This document shows positions 1-9,300 of a stretch of DNA of 64,000 bases, piece by piece. The DNA comes from Spirochaetota bacterium. GTDB lineage: Bacteria > Spirochaetota > Brachyspiria > Brachyspirales > JACRPF01. The stretch covers positions 62,001 through 126,000 of the forward strand of contig JACRPF010000021.1 in assembly GCA_016214035.1 (NCBI GenBank), in the 5' to 3' direction. How positions within the stretch are numbered: position 1 is the stretch's first letter; each line of letters starts with the position of its first letter. The position numbers were made by a program, and so were the translations under genes. The notes under the pieces were generated by a model. It made no database searches. It saw only the letters and a list, made by a program, of their open reading frames with translations, and was not told the DNA's origin.

Positions 1-2213
1 CACGCCGGGGATTGAAAACCGCGCTCGTTGACAATAAAGCCGGTCTCGGCGGTAATGCATCGTCCGAAATTGGAGTATCCATCGACGGCTCAACGTTCTT
101 CGGTTTCTTCGCCAATATGCGCGAGGGCGGACCCGTTGAGGAATTGAAAGAAATGATCGCCGCCGTAGACCCGTATTTCCGGAACACCCAGAACAGCGGC
201 ATACTGCTCTTCTGGTGCGAAAAGGAAAAGGTTGATGTCTATTCCGAGCTGAATGTTCATGGTGTTCAGACGGATAAGCGCCGTGTGGTCTCCGTTACCG
301 GTTCACAGAGCGGCACCGAACGCAATTACCGGTTCACCGCTGCGCAGTTCGTGGACGCCACCGGCGACGGCACGGTGGCATTCCTCGCCGGCTGCGGCTT
401 CATGCAGGGCCGCGAAGCGAAAAAAACATTTAACGAAGTGCTCGCACCCGACAAGGCCGACCAGGGCATCATGGGGGCATCGCTTCTCTACCGCGCCAGT
501 GAGAAAAGTCATCCGACGGTATTCAGGCGCCCGGAATGGGCATATGAATATAAAACACCGGATGATCTACCCTTCCGGCTCACCATGGGGAAAGGCCCGC
601 AGCCTATGGGCCACTGGTGGATTGAGTACGCGGGCGACAAGAACGACCCCATCGGCGAGTATGAGACCATACGCAAGGAACTTCTGAAATGCGTCTACGG
701 CGTCTGGTCATACTTCAAGAACGATCCGGAACGCAACATGGCGAACTATGCGCTCGATACGGTAAGCATTACACCTGCGAAACGTGAAAGCCGGCGCATC
801 ATCGGCGACTATATCCTCACCGAACGTGATATAACCGAACGACGTCACTTTGATGATGCGGTTGCCTATGCGGGATGGAACATCGACATACACGTACCCG
901 GCGGCTTTAAATCGAGATTCAAACCGAACATTCACGCGTTCTTTCCATGGGTATTCACCATACCGCTTCGAACGCTCTACGCGAAGGACATGGACAATCT
1001 CTGGCTCGTGGGACGCGACATGAGCGTATCGCATGTGGCGCTCGGCGCGACGCGTCTGCAGGGCACCATCGGCACCACGGGACACGCGGCAGGCATCGCC
1101 GCAGCCATAGCTTTCACGAAAACATTATCGGCACGTGAGACAGCAAAAACGTATTACAAGACGGTGCAGCAGGAAATTCTGAAAGACGGATCGTTCATCC
1201 CCGGCGTGACAAGCGATGACGCCGCCGACCATGCGCGTACCGCGTCGGTCACGGCGACAAGCAGCATACCGCTCACGTTTGAACGCGCCGATGACTGGAT
1301 ACCCGTTGGCAAAGGACGTTCGCTTTCATTTCCGGTCACCGCAGGCAGTGTAGACACCATCGTCATGCCGCTCAGAAACACCGGCACCGCAAAAACCGAC
1401 GTGACGCTCTTTTTCTCACAGTGCAATCACCCGAATCATTTCACCCATCATACCCCGCTGGCCCAGCAAACCGTATCGCTTGCCCCGGGAGTACACGATG
1501 TGAGCTTCACGGTGAACGCGAAAAACCTTCACCCGGGGCTGTACGCCGTACTCGTCATGACTGACGGCACTGTCGAGTGGCTCCGTTCCCGCATCGAACC
1601 GTACGGCGCATACACCGGTTACTATGACCCGGAACGCTACTTCACGCCGTCGAAGGACACGAAGGAAAACCTTTATGCGGTGCAGAAAACGATTATGGTA
1701 ACGCCCGACGCAAAGCCCGTGGAATGGCACCGTATCTTCCGTCATCGCGTGTATCACTATGGACGAAGTCTCGACCGCGGCAATCCTGCGCTTCCGTTCG
1801 TCGAAATAACACCGCGGCAAAACCCGTACGCTCCGGCGAATATAACGAGCGGCGTATCGCACACCGATGCACTGCCCGACCTCTGGATATCAGACCCGTC
1901 GCAGCCGCTGCCTCAGGATATCACGCTGTCGTGGGAAAAACCGAAACGGATTTCATCTGTCCGCATCGTCTTTGACACCGATCTCGATATGCCGCATCCC
2001 GCCATCGAACCAATCGACTATATGGTAAAATCGTATACATTATCTGTACTTTCTGACAATAAATGGAAAACCATCGTAACCGTTGAAGATAATCGAAACC
2101 GGTTCAAATCACATGATTTTGCACCGGTAAAAGCCGACGCGGTGAAACTCACCGTAACATCGGTACATGCCGGGGGTACAAGCGCACGGGTTTTCGAGAT
2201 ACGCTGCTATTGA
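1..2213 (+). CDS. FAD-dependent oxidoreductase (FAD_oxidored), 5' truncated, with discoidin-like C-terminus
   Basis: The reading frame is open to the left edge, and the first codons read RRGLKTALVD followed by LGGNASSEIGV. That is the second strand of a Rossmann FAD fold, so the GxGxxG loop and the true start lie before the window; the TTG at 12 is not a credible start. A second family signature, NLWLVGRDMSVSHVALGATR with GTTGHAAGIAAA, sits about residues 335-370. The last 130 residues look like an F5/8-type (discoidin, galactose-binding) beta domain. This pairing is frequent in PVC bacteria in carbohydrate-related loci. Substrate is unknown; a flavin redox role on a sugar-like ligand is inference. 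No operon partner is visible downstream: the next gene starts 114 bases on. Confidence 0.85.
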   Translation, partial: RRGLKTALVDNKAGLGGNASSEIGVSIDGSTFFGFFANMREGGPVEELKEMIAAVDPYFRNTQNSGILLFWCEKEKVDVYSELNVHGVQTDKRRVVSVTGSQSGTERNYRFTAAQFVDATGDGTVAFLAGCGFMQGREAKKTFNEVLAPDKADQGIMGASLLYRASEKSHPTVFRRPEWAYEYKTPDDLPFRLTMGKGPQPMGHWWIEYAGDKNDPIGEYETIRKELLKCVYGVWSYFKNDPERNMANYALDTVSITPAKRESRRIIGDYILTERDITERRHFDDAVAYAGWNIDIHVPGGFKSRFKPNIHAFFPWVFTIPLRTLYAKDMDNLWLVGRDMSVSHVALGATRLQGTIGTTGHAAGIAAAIAFTKTLSARETAKTYYKTVQQEILKDGSFIPGVTSDDAADHARTASVTATSSIPLTFERADDWIPVGKGRSLSFPVTAGSVDTIVMPLRNTGTAKTDVTLFFSQCNHPNHFTHHTPLAQQTVSLAPGVHDVSFTVNAKNLHPGLYAVLVMTDGTVEWLRSRIEPYGAYTGYYDPERYFTPSKDTKENLYAVQKTIMVTPDAKPVEWHRIFRHRVYHYGRSLDRGNPALPFVEITPRQNPYAPANITSGVSHTDALPDLWISDPSQPLPQDITLSWEKPKRISSVRIVFDTDLDMPHPAIEPIDYMVKSYTLSVLSDNKWKTIVTVEDNRNRFKSHDFAPVKADAVKLTVTSVHAGGTSARVFEIRCY

Positions 2214-2327
2214 CCCAAAATGCGTAGATATGAAAAGCCGCTATTGCAATAATATATAAAAGGAATACAATAGATATTAACATAATAATCCCGCGGACGG
2301 GCTCATGAGCGCGAGGCAGCGGCATAC

Positions 2328-3086
2328 ATGAAAGAGATCACCAAATTCAGTCTCAAGGCCATAGAGATAATGCGTCATATGCTTGAGCATGATGTGGTCG
2401 AAGACGCGGCCATCGATGCGCTGCATGTGATGGAACTTGAATACTACTCGCTCATCGACAAACTTGATGTGCTCGAACAGCGGGTAAACGTTGACGAGAA
2501 AACAAATCTTCTGAAATATAAAGACGACTATGTCACCATGATCGTCAAGACGGCATCGCGCGTGCTCGACCGCCCGGCGCTCACCGACCACTTTGTCATA
2601 TCATATATCCGCTTCGACCTCGACGATTTCTCGTACATCAACAATAAATACGGCCACGAGTTCGGCGATGAAGTACTCATCAAGTTCGCATCCGTGCTGC
2701 GCGACAATTCACGCCCCACCGACTACAACATACGCTTCGGCGGCGAGGAATTCGACGTCATACTTCCCGCAACCGACATCGACGGGGCACTGGTATATAT
2801 CGACCGCATTTATGACGCGTTCAGGGCTGCCAAGTTCGTATTTGAGGGCACGCCGCTGCATGTCACGGTGAGCGCCGGCATCAGCCTTCTGCGAATACCC
2901 TACACCGACCTCAAGGAAATCGATGCCGAGTCGATGAAAGACCGATATCTGGCACTGCAGCATGAAGTGGATGATGCACTCTATGATTCGAAACTCGCCG
3001 GAAAAAACCGCTACAAGGTATTCGACCCGAAAATCAATTATAAGAAAATACGCGCCGAATACGCTGCGCGCGGAAAGATTGCATAA
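2328..3086 (+). CDS. Diguanylate cyclase (GGDEF domain)
   Basis: 252 residues. The first ~85 are helical with no recognised sensor domain; residues ~90-240 form a GGDEF domain making cyclic di-GMP from two GTP. The active loop is GGEEF at 138-142, preceded by metal-ligand region FDLDDF at 96-101. An inhibitory I-site RPTD occurs at 129-132, exactly five residues before GGEEF, so product feedback inhibition is expected. There are no membrane segments, so the protein should be cytosolic. The start ATG has a weak GAGG about 11 bases upstream. It seems to be a single-gene unit between unrelated genes; what signal the N-terminus senses cannot be read from the sequence. Confidence 0.93.
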   Translation: MKEITKFSLKAIEIMRHMLEHDVVEDAAIDALHVMELEYYSLIDKLDVLEQRVNVDEKTNLLKYKDDYVTMIVKTASRVLDRPALTDHFVISYIRFDLDDFSYINNKYGHEFGDEVLIKFASVLRDNSRPTDYNIRFGGEEFDVILPATDIDGALVYIDRIYDAFRAAKFVFEGTPLHVTVSAGISLLRIPYTDLKEIDAESMKDRYLALQHEVDDALYDSKLAGKNRYKVFDPKINYKKIRAEYAARGKIA

Positions 3087-3087
3087 C

Positions 3088-3104
3088 GCGGGACTTTATC
3101 CCGC
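3088..3104 (+). terminator. Possible weak 3' hairpin after the GGDEF gene
   Basis: GCGGGA (3088-3093) pairs with TCCCGC (3099-3104) around a five-base loop, two bases after the stop codon. No T-run follows, so intrinsic termination is doubtful; it may protect the 3' end or be chance. Confidence 0.3.
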
Positions 3105-3195
3105 CGCACTATTGTCCAGAAAAGCGCACTATATTCCTCTTGCCAAAAAAGCAGACCGTACATACATTTATGGCACCACTACACCGAGGTAACAC

Positions 3196-5262
3196 ATGAG
3201 CACAGCACGATTTCCCGCCGTCAGCCCGAAATTCCCGCATATGCTCCATGGCGGCGACTACAATCCCGACCAGTGGCTCGATATGCCCGAAATCATCAAC
3301 GAGGATTTCCGCCTCGCGAAACTCGCGCACATCAACGCGATGAGCATCGGCATATTCGCGTGGACGGCGCTCGAACCGTCGGACAGCACCTATACGTTCG
3401 AATGGCTCGACGACATCATGGACCGGCTCGCAAAACAGAACATGGTGGCGGTTCTCGCCACGCCGTCGGGCGCGCGGCCCGCATGGATGTCGCAGAAGTA
3501 TCCGGAAGTACTCCGCGTCGGCGGCAACCGCGTACGTAATCTGCACGGCGTACGTCACAACCACTGCTATACCTCACCGGTGTACCGCCGCAAAGTCTCC
3601 GAAATAAACACCCGTCTCGCCGAGCGGTACAAGAATCATCCGGCGCTCGCGCTCTGGCACCTTTCCAACGAATACGGCGGCGAATGCCACTGCGATCTCT
3701 GTCAGGATGCGTTTCGCGCATGGCTCAAGGAACGATATCATAACGACCTTGCAGCGCTCAACAAAGCGTGGTGCACCGCGTTCTGGAGCCACACCTACAC
3801 CGACTGGTCGCAGGTCGAATCACCCGCCCCGCACGGCGAGAACAAAGTGCACGCACACAATCTCGACTGGAAACGCTTTGTGACGCATCAGACCACCGAT
3901 TTTATCCGCATGGAAATAGCGTCGGTAAAAAAAATAACGCCGGATGTGCCGGTCACCACAAATCTCATGGGTTTTTACACCGGCCTCGATTACTGGAAAA
4001 TAGCCCCGCATCTTGACGTGGTATCATGGGACAGTTATCCGCCGTGGCATGATGCGCATCAGAGCGACCAGACCATCGCCGAATATTTCGGCTTCGTGCA
4101 CGACCTTAACCGTTCGCTCAAGCAGGGCAAACCGTTCCTGCTCATGGAAAGCGCGCCGAGCCCCACGAACTGGCAGCGCATGGCGAAGTTGAGACGCCCC
4201 GGCATGCATTATCTCGCCTCGCTTCAGGCGGTTGCGCACGGGTCGGATTCGGTGCAGTATTTTCAGTACCGTAAAAGCCGCGGCAGCTACGAAAAGTTTC
4301 ACGGTGCGGTGGTAGACCATGTCGGCCATGAGAACACCCGCGTATTTCAAGATGTCACCGATGTGGGCAGTGCGCTCACGAAGCTCGACGACGTCATCGG
4401 CACCACGACCCCGGCCAAGACGGCTATCATCTACGATTGGGAAAACCGCTGGGCCATCGACGACTTTGCGGGATATGTAAGTCAGAACGAGCGCCGCTAT
4501 GCAGAGACCTGCGTCGATCATTACCGGCCGTTCTGGCGCATGGGTATTCCCGCCGACATCATCGACCAGAACGAGGATTTCTCAAAGTACTCGCTCATCA
4601 TCGCCCCGATGCTCTATATGGTAAAACCGGGCGTCGCGGAACGTATCAACGCGTTCGTCGAAAACGGCGGCACATTCGTCGCCACTTATCTGAGCGGTAT
4701 CGTAGATGAAAGCGACCTCTGTTTCCTTAACGGCTGGCCCGGACCGCTCCGCAAAACACTCGGCATATGGGTTGAAGAAACCGACGCATTGGACGCGACC
4801 GAATCGAACACCATAGCTGTCCGCGACGGTGAACTCGGATTGAACGGCGACTACAAGGCGCATGTGGTCTGCGATCTCATGCATGCGGAACAGGCACGCG
4901 TGCTCGGGACGTACACTAAGGAGTTCTACGCGAAACGCCCGGCATATACGGTAAACACGGTGGGTAAAGGCCGCGCATATTATCACGGCGCGCGCATGGA
5001 AATGCGTTTCCTTGAGGACTTCTACCGCGGTCTCGCCAAGCGTCTGTCATTGACGCCGTCGCTGGATACCGAACTTCCGGCCGGAGTCACCGCGCGGCAC
5101 CGCACGGACGGCAAACGTGACTATGTATTTGTCATGAATTTCACCGGCAACCAGAAACGTGTTGCACTGAAAGACACCTATCGCGATATGGTTGCAAACA
5201 GCAGTGTTCACGGCACCCTTACATTACCGCCGTACGGATGCTCGATACTGACTAAGGCATAG
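3196..5262 (+). CDS. GH42 beta-galactosidase
   Basis: 688 residues, the usual length of glycoside hydrolase family 42. The family start HGGDYNPDQW is at 18-27. The acid/base Glu is E159 in SNEYGG and the nucleophile is E318 in LLMESAPSPTNW. Cys124, 164, 166 and 169 match the structural zinc site of GH42 enzymes. The middle part (about 400-610) is the trimerisation (flavodoxin-like) domain and the last ~60 residues the beta-sandwich. There is no signal peptide, so it should hydrolyse imported galactosides in the cytosol. GAGGT lies six bases before the ATG. No transporter or regulator is adjacent, so the natural substrate is open; beta-galactoside is the family default, and arabinosides are also known. 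Confidence 0.95.
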   Translation: MSTARFPAVSPKFPHMLHGGDYNPDQWLDMPEIINEDFRLAKLAHINAMSIGIFAWTALEPSDSTYTFEWLDDIMDRLAKQNMVAVLATPSGARPAWMSQKYPEVLRVGGNRVRNLHGVRHNHCYTSPVYRRKVSEINTRLAERYKNHPALALWHLSNEYGGECHCDLCQDAFRAWLKERYHNDLAALNKAWCTAFWSHTYTDWSQVESPAPHGENKVHAHNLDWKRFVTHQTTDFIRMEIASVKKITPDVPVTTNLMGFYTGLDYWKIAPHLDVVSWDSYPPWHDAHQSDQTIAEYFGFVHDLNRSLKQGKPFLLMESAPSPTNWQRMAKLRRPGMHYLASLQAVAHGSDSVQYFQYRKSRGSYEKFHGAVVDHVGHENTRVFQDVTDVGSALTKLDDVIGTTTPAKTAIIYDWENRWAIDDFAGYVSQNERRYAETCVDHYRPFWRMGIPADIIDQNEDFSKYSLIIAPMLYMVKPGVAERINAFVENGGTFVATYLSGIVDESDLCFLNGWPGPLRKTLGIWVEETDALDATESNTIAVRDGELGLNGDYKAHVVCDLMHAEQARVLGTYTKEFYAKRPAYTVNTVGKGRAYYHGARMEMRFLEDFYRGLAKRLSLTPSLDTELPAGVTARHRTDGKRDYVFVMNFTGNQKRVALKDTYRDMVANSSVHGTLTLPPYGCSILTKA

Positions 5263-5298
5263 AACTGCATATCTGTCGCTGTGCGGTCGAATATACTG

Positions 5299-6039
5299 TC
5301 AGCTGTGCTTCCTGATAAATTCGTGCGTCTTCTTGTTGATGATATCCTTGTCGAAATCCATCGTCGCGACGTGATATGAATTCGTGAGCCACACGATCTC
5401 TTTGTCCGCGGAACTGATACGCTCATACGTATAGGTCGCATTGACCGCGGGGACCACGTGGTCTTCCTTCGACTTGAAGATGAGCACCGGCTGCGTGACC
5501 TTCGGAAGGTCTTTTTTGACCACATCGGCAAGACGCATCACTTCGGCAAGACCCTTGAGCGGCGTACATTTATAGCCTATTTCCGTTTGAGACGTATCTT
5601 TGATATCGTTTCCGACAGCCGGGACTGACGGGACGAGATGCTTCAATACCGGAAGAAACGGCAGAAGCGGATTATGAACTATCAGAAGATGATTCACAAT
5701 AATCACGCCGAGAAGCTCCGGGTGATGTTCCGCCAGATACAGCGATAATTCCCCGCCCACCGAGAGACCGGCTACAAAAATGCGCTTCGCCCGCTTCTTG
5801 AGCTTAACTAACGCCGTTTCAACATCGTTTATCCAGTCTTTATACGAAAGCTTATTAAGATCCTGCCACCGTGTCCCGTGTCCGGTAAGACGCGGCGATT
5901 CAACATTGTAATATCTGCCCAGATAATCGCCAAGCGGACGCGCACTTGACGTGGAACCGGTATAGCCGTGCAGCACCAGTACACCGATGCGTGACGCCCG
6001 TTTATACGAATATGGTTCCCAGCCTTTCATTATTTCCAT
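5299..6039 (-). CDS. Alpha/beta hydrolase, carboxylesterase/monoacylglycerol lipase type
   Basis: 246 residues of a single alpha/beta hydrolase domain, close in size and motifs to Est30-like carboxylesterases. The oxyanion motif is HGYTGS (24-29). The catalytic triad reads as S93 in the nucleophile elbow GLSVGG, D193 in KSKEDHVVP and H223 in NSYHVATMD. There is no signal peptide, so it is cytosolic and probably cleaves short or medium acyl esters. AGGAGG is five bases before the ATG, which fixes the start. It is transcribed divergently from fabH, with 181 AT-rich bases between them; a functional link to fatty-acid metabolism is possible but only inferred. Confidence 0.88.
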   Translation of the reverse strand: MEIMKGWEPYSYKRASRIGVLVLHGYTGSTSSARPLGDYLGRYYNVESPRLTGHGTRWQDLNKLSYKDWINDVETALVKLKKRAKRIFVAGLSVGGELSLYLAEHHPELLGVIIVNHLLIVHNPLLPFLPVLKHLVPSVPAVGNDIKDTSQTEIGYKCTPLKGLAEVMRLADVVKKDLPKVTQPVLIFKSKEDHVVPAVNATYTYERISSADKEIVWLTNSYHVATMDFDKDIINKKTHEFIRKHS

Positions 6040-6139
6040 GAATGCCTCCTGTGTAATCGAAATCCTGAAAAAAACAATAATATTCTATGAATAATATACA
6101 CAAAATACGTGATTCTTTCCATATTTCCATATAAAATTA

Positions 6140-6167
6140 TTGACTTTTTGACATGATGTGATAGCAT
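6140..6167 (+). promoter_or_regulatory. Sigma70-type promoter for fabH
   Basis: TTGACT (6140-6145), 16 bases, TAGCAT (6162-6167), in an AT-rich gap, about 50 bases before the fabH start. Confidence 0.6.
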
Positions 6168-6220
6168 ACCCGCACTGAAAGTATGAGGGTTTTTAGGCAT
6201 TTTTACGTAAGGATGCACTT

Positions 6221-7207
6221 GTGCCGCTCTATAAAGCAACTATCGCCGCTACCGCGAGCTATCTGCCCGAAAAAGTGGTGACCAATCACGATCTTACCAA
6301 AACCCTTGATACTTCACATGAATGGATATTCGATCGTTCGGGCATAAGTTCCCGCCATATCGCCGCGGATGACGAGCCGGCATCGGCAATGGGCATTAAA
6401 GCGGTGCGAAAACTTCTGGAAAAACACCCGATAAATCCGGCGGATATCGATCTTATCATTGTTCCGACATCGACACCTGACATGGTATTTCCCGCTACAG
6501 CATGCATCATCCAATCGGCCATCGGCGCGACAAATGCAGGCGTGTTCGACCTGTCTGCGGCCTGTTCCGGCTATGTCTTCAGCATCAATACCGCCGCGGT
6601 TTTTATCGAATCCGGCAAGTATAAGAACGTACTTGTTGTCGCCACCGAAAAATATTCAACAATACTCAACTGGCAGGACAGGAGCACCGCATTCCTGTTC
6701 GGTGACGCCGCCAACGCTACACTGCTCACCCGAGCCGAGGAAGGACACGGCATCATAGCCATGCACGGCGGCACCGACGGCGGCAAACCTGAGCTCCTCT
6801 GTATCCCCGCCGGCGGTTCAAAGAACCCGGTTACCGCCGAGACGGTGAAAAACAGGATGTCCACGGTGCATATGAAAGGCGGCGACGTATATAAAAATGC
6901 GGTTCCGCGGTTCACGGAAACAATCGAAGCGGTCATAGCGAAAGCGGGTCTTCGCAAAGAGGATATCGCGCTTATCATTCCGCATCAGGCGAACATACGC
7001 ATCATCAAGACCGTCGCAAAAGAACTCGGCATGTCCGCCGATAAGTTCATGGTTAATCTGGAACATTACGCAAACACATCGTCCGCGTCCATTGGGCTTG
7101 CGCTCGAAGAGGCGCTCGCCGCAGGACGTATCCGTACCGGTGATTATGTGGTACTTTCGGCATTCGGCGCCGGTTTCTCGTGGGGTTCAACACTCATTCG
7201 CTGGTAA
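6221..7207 (+). CDS. fabH: 3-oxoacyl-ACP synthase III
   Basis: 328 residues, standard FabH length. It condenses acetyl-CoA (or a branched acyl-CoA) with malonyl-ACP to start type II fatty-acid synthesis. The Cys-His-Asn triad is C115 (LSAACSGYVF), H255 (IIPHQANIR) and N285 (YANTSSAS), all in the expected contexts. The start is GTG at 6221, supported by AAGG a few bases upstream and by homology of the first residues (YKATIAATASYLPEK); no upstream ATG fits. It is followed after 11 bases by purD and then a DUF167 gene, so the three probably form an operon driven by the promoter at 6140. The pairing with purD is not a pathway link. Confidence 0.97.
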   Translation: MPLYKATIAATASYLPEKVVTNHDLTKTLDTSHEWIFDRSGISSRHIAADDEPASAMGIKAVRKLLEKHPINPADIDLIIVPTSTPDMVFPATACIIQSAIGATNAGVFDLSAACSGYVFSINTAAVFIESGKYKNVLVVATEKYSTILNWQDRSTAFLFGDAANATLLTRAEEGHGIIAMHGGTDGGKPELLCIPAGGSKNPVTAETVKNRMSTVHMKGGDVYKNAVPRFTETIEAVIAKAGLRKEDIALIIPHQANIRIIKTVAKELGMSADKFMVNLEHYANTSSASIGLALEEALAAGRIRTGDYVVLSAFGAGFSWGSTLIRW

Positions 7208-7218
7208 GGGGTTTCGCT

Positions 7219-8502
7219 ATGGCAAAAAAGAATGTACTCGTTGTAGGTTCCGGTGGACGTGAACATGCCATCATCCATGCGTTGTCACGCTCAGCATCGG
7301 TGGGAAAGATATACGCGGCTCCGGGCAACGGCGGCACGCGGCTCATCGCCGAGAATGTCTCAATACCGGTGCAGCCGCCGTTTACCGACATCATCGCATT
7401 CGCAAAAGAAAAACGCATAGCGCTCACCTTCGTCGGCCCCGAGGATCCGCTCGTCAACGGCATCGTGGATGCATTTGCCGCCGCCGGGCTTAAAGTATTC
7501 GGTCCGTCGGCGCGTGCGGCGCAGGTGGAAGGCAGTAAGATTTTCACCAAACGGCTGCTCCAGAAATACAACATCCCCACCGCGCAGTATCAGGAATTCA
7601 CCGATTACGCCGGGGCGCATACATTCGTCATGGCTAATCAGCCGCCCTTCGTGTTCAAAGCGGACGGTCTTGCCGCGGGCAAAGGCGTCATCATCGCGGC
7701 GACACGCGACGAGGGTGTTGATGCGCTCAAACAGTACTTCCAGGAAAAACGTTTCGGTGCGGCCGGCGACAAAATCATCATCGAGGAATTCATGAGCGGC
7801 GAAGAAGCGTCGCTCCTCGCCTTCACCGACGGGAAAGACGTCCGCATGCTCGCGCCCGCGCAGGACCACAAACGGATATTCGACAACGACCAGGGACCGA
7901 ATACCGGCGGCATGGGAGCATACGCTCCTGTGCCGTCACGGCTGCTTGACGAGACGCTCCTCGCAAACGTCCGCGTGAACATTATTGAAGCGACCATAGA
8001 GGCGCTCCGCAGGGAAGGCATCGTTTACAAAGGCGTTCTCTATGCGGGACTCATGATACAAGACCGCACGGCGCGCGTCGTTGAATTCAACTGCCGTCTC
8101 GGCGACCCTGAGACCGAAGCTGTGCTCCCGCTCCTCGGCAGCGATCTCTACGAACTTGCCGACGCCGTATGCGAGAACCGGCTTTCGGGCATAACGCTCG
8201 GTGTGAAGAACATGAGCGCGGCAACCGTGGTGCTCGCGTCGGGCGGTTACCCCGGCGATTACCCCAAAGGTATTCCCATTGCGGGCGATGTCGCCCGGCT
8301 TGATGAAAAGATAGCCGTATATCACTGCGGCACGCGTTTCGAGAACGGCGGATATGTCACCAACGGCGGCCGCGTGTTCTCGGTTACCGCCACCGGTTCC
8401 ACGCTCAGCGAGTCGCTCACGAATGCCTATGCGTTCATCAAAAACGGCATCAGTTTTGTGGGCATGCAGTACCGGACGGATATCGGTAAAAAAGGGCTGT
8501 AG
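7219..8502 (+). CDS. purD: Phosphoribosylamine-glycine ligase (GAR synthetase)
   Basis: 427 residues. It joins phosphoribosylamine and glycine with ATP in the second step of de novo purine synthesis. GSGGREHA at 9-16 is the N-domain signature; the ATP-grasp fold spans about 100-300 with the strong family motif EFNCRLGDPETEAVLPLL near its end, and the small C-domain follows. An in-frame ATG at 7180 would overlap the end of fabH and add 13 unrelated residues; the ATG at 7219 has AAGGGG seven bases upstream and matches the family start MAKKNVLVVG, so it was chosen. No other purine genes are nearby. Confidence 0.97.
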   Translation: MAKKNVLVVGSGGREHAIIHALSRSASVGKIYAAPGNGGTRLIAENVSIPVQPPFTDIIAFAKEKRIALTFVGPEDPLVNGIVDAFAAAGLKVFGPSARAAQVEGSKIFTKRLLQKYNIPTAQYQEFTDYAGAHTFVMANQPPFVFKADGLAAGKGVIIAATRDEGVDALKQYFQEKRFGAAGDKIIIEEFMSGEEASLLAFTDGKDVRMLAPAQDHKRIFDNDQGPNTGGMGAYAPVPSRLLDETLLANVRVNIIEATIEALRREGIVYKGVLYAGLMIQDRTARVVEFNCRLGDPETEAVLPLLGSDLYELADAVCENRLSGITLGVKNMSAATVVLASGGYPGDYPKGIPIAGDVARLDEKIAVYHCGTRFENGGYVTNGGRVFSVTATGSTLSESLTNAYAFIKNGISFVGMQYRTDIGKKGL

Positions 8503-8508
8503 GCTTTA

Positions 8509-8784
8509 ATGCCGGTCTCGGTCAGCATCAAGGTCGTCCCGAACGCAAAACGGGTTTTGCTCAAGTCAGAGAATAACAGCCTTAAACTGTATATCAACCG
8601 TCCGCCGGTGGACGGCAAAGCAAATGAAGCGGTCATCGAATATTTTTCTGACGCACTCGACATCCCCAAGCGGGACATCACCATCATCCGCGGCGCTACC
8701 AGCAGACAGAAGGTATTATCAATAAGCGTTGCCGCAGGCGTGTGGAATGATTTTTTGAAAGCGCTTCAGATGCCGCCGGGATAG
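8509..8784 (+). CDS. DUF167/YggU family (UPF0235) protein
   Basis: 91 residues matching the whole UPF0235 domain: V-P-NAKR near the start and the diagnostic PPVDGKANEAVIEYFSD at 31-47, then IIRGATSRQKVLSI. The family is small, cytosolic and still without an agreed biochemical role. The ATG is six bases after the purD stop, so the gene should be co-transcribed and perhaps re-initiated from purD translation. Confidence 0.88.
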   Translation: MPVSVSIKVVPNAKRVLLKSENNSLKLYINRPPVDGKANEAVIEYFSDALDIPKRDITIIRGATSRQKVLSISVAAGVWNDFLKALQMPPG

Positions 8785-8795
8785 CCCCCCCCCCC
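8785..8795 (+). repeat. Run of 11 C residues
   Basis: Eleven consecutive C directly after the DUF167 stop codon, between two convergent genes. It is long enough to slip during replication or sequencing, but it sits in no reading frame or promoter. Confidence 0.9.
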
Positions 8796-8809
8796 GGAGC
8801 TGCTTACCA

Positions 8810-9217
8810 CTACGCCGCAGGCTTCAGAGTCAGGCCGTAGAGAATACCGAGTATCAGCAACTCGCATATTCCGGCAGCGAGCGTGTAAAGAACGGCGCTC
8901 ACGGGAATGGCGAACATCATCCAGTGCGAAGCCGCCGACATCACCACACGAAAAAACCAGACTATAACGGCAAAACATATTCCTTTCACCAGCCCCGACT
9001 GTCCCGGCAGACTGTTATAGATCAGTAAAAACAACCACGCCAATGCAAATCCGTATACGACATCGATAATAAATCCGGCAGGCATATTGACCGCTGTTCG
9101 TGCAATCGGCTTATACGCGGCATACAGTTTCTGCGCAAGAGGATTGGCATTGATCAGCCCGTCAAGTACACCAAAAATAATCCCGCTTACCACGCTTACG
9201 ATTATATATCGCATCAT
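8810..9217 (-). CDS. Small integral membrane protein, unknown function
   Basis: 135 residues with four hydrophobic segments at about 1-18, 45-68, 78-95 and 103-130. Gly and Ala within the helices (VSGIIFGVLDG, LAAGICELLILGILYG) suggest close packing. I do not recognise the family; it resembles small four-helix inner-membrane proteins in general. GGGAGG precedes the paired ATGs, so the start is at 9217 or 9214. It is the last gene of the minus-strand run that begins at 13562, 83 bases after the synthase gene, and may be co-transcribed with it. Confidence 0.65.
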   Translation of the reverse strand: MMRYIIVSVVSGIIFGVLDGLINANPLAQKLYAAYKPIARTAVNMPAGFIIDVVYGFALAWLFLLIYNSLPGQSGLVKGICFAVIVWFFRVVMSAASHWMMFAIPVSAVLYTLAAGICELLILGILYGLTLKPAA

Positions 9218-9300
9218 CGATTACCTCCCGATGTTAAATATAATCACCGCGAAGCGAATAAACAACTTGAATACCGATATCAGAAAGCGTGTTCCGGCGT

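Noticed and set aside
12-14. TTG as start of the first gene
   Set aside because: The frame is open before it and the FAD-binding GxGxxG loop would be missing, so the gene begins outside the window.
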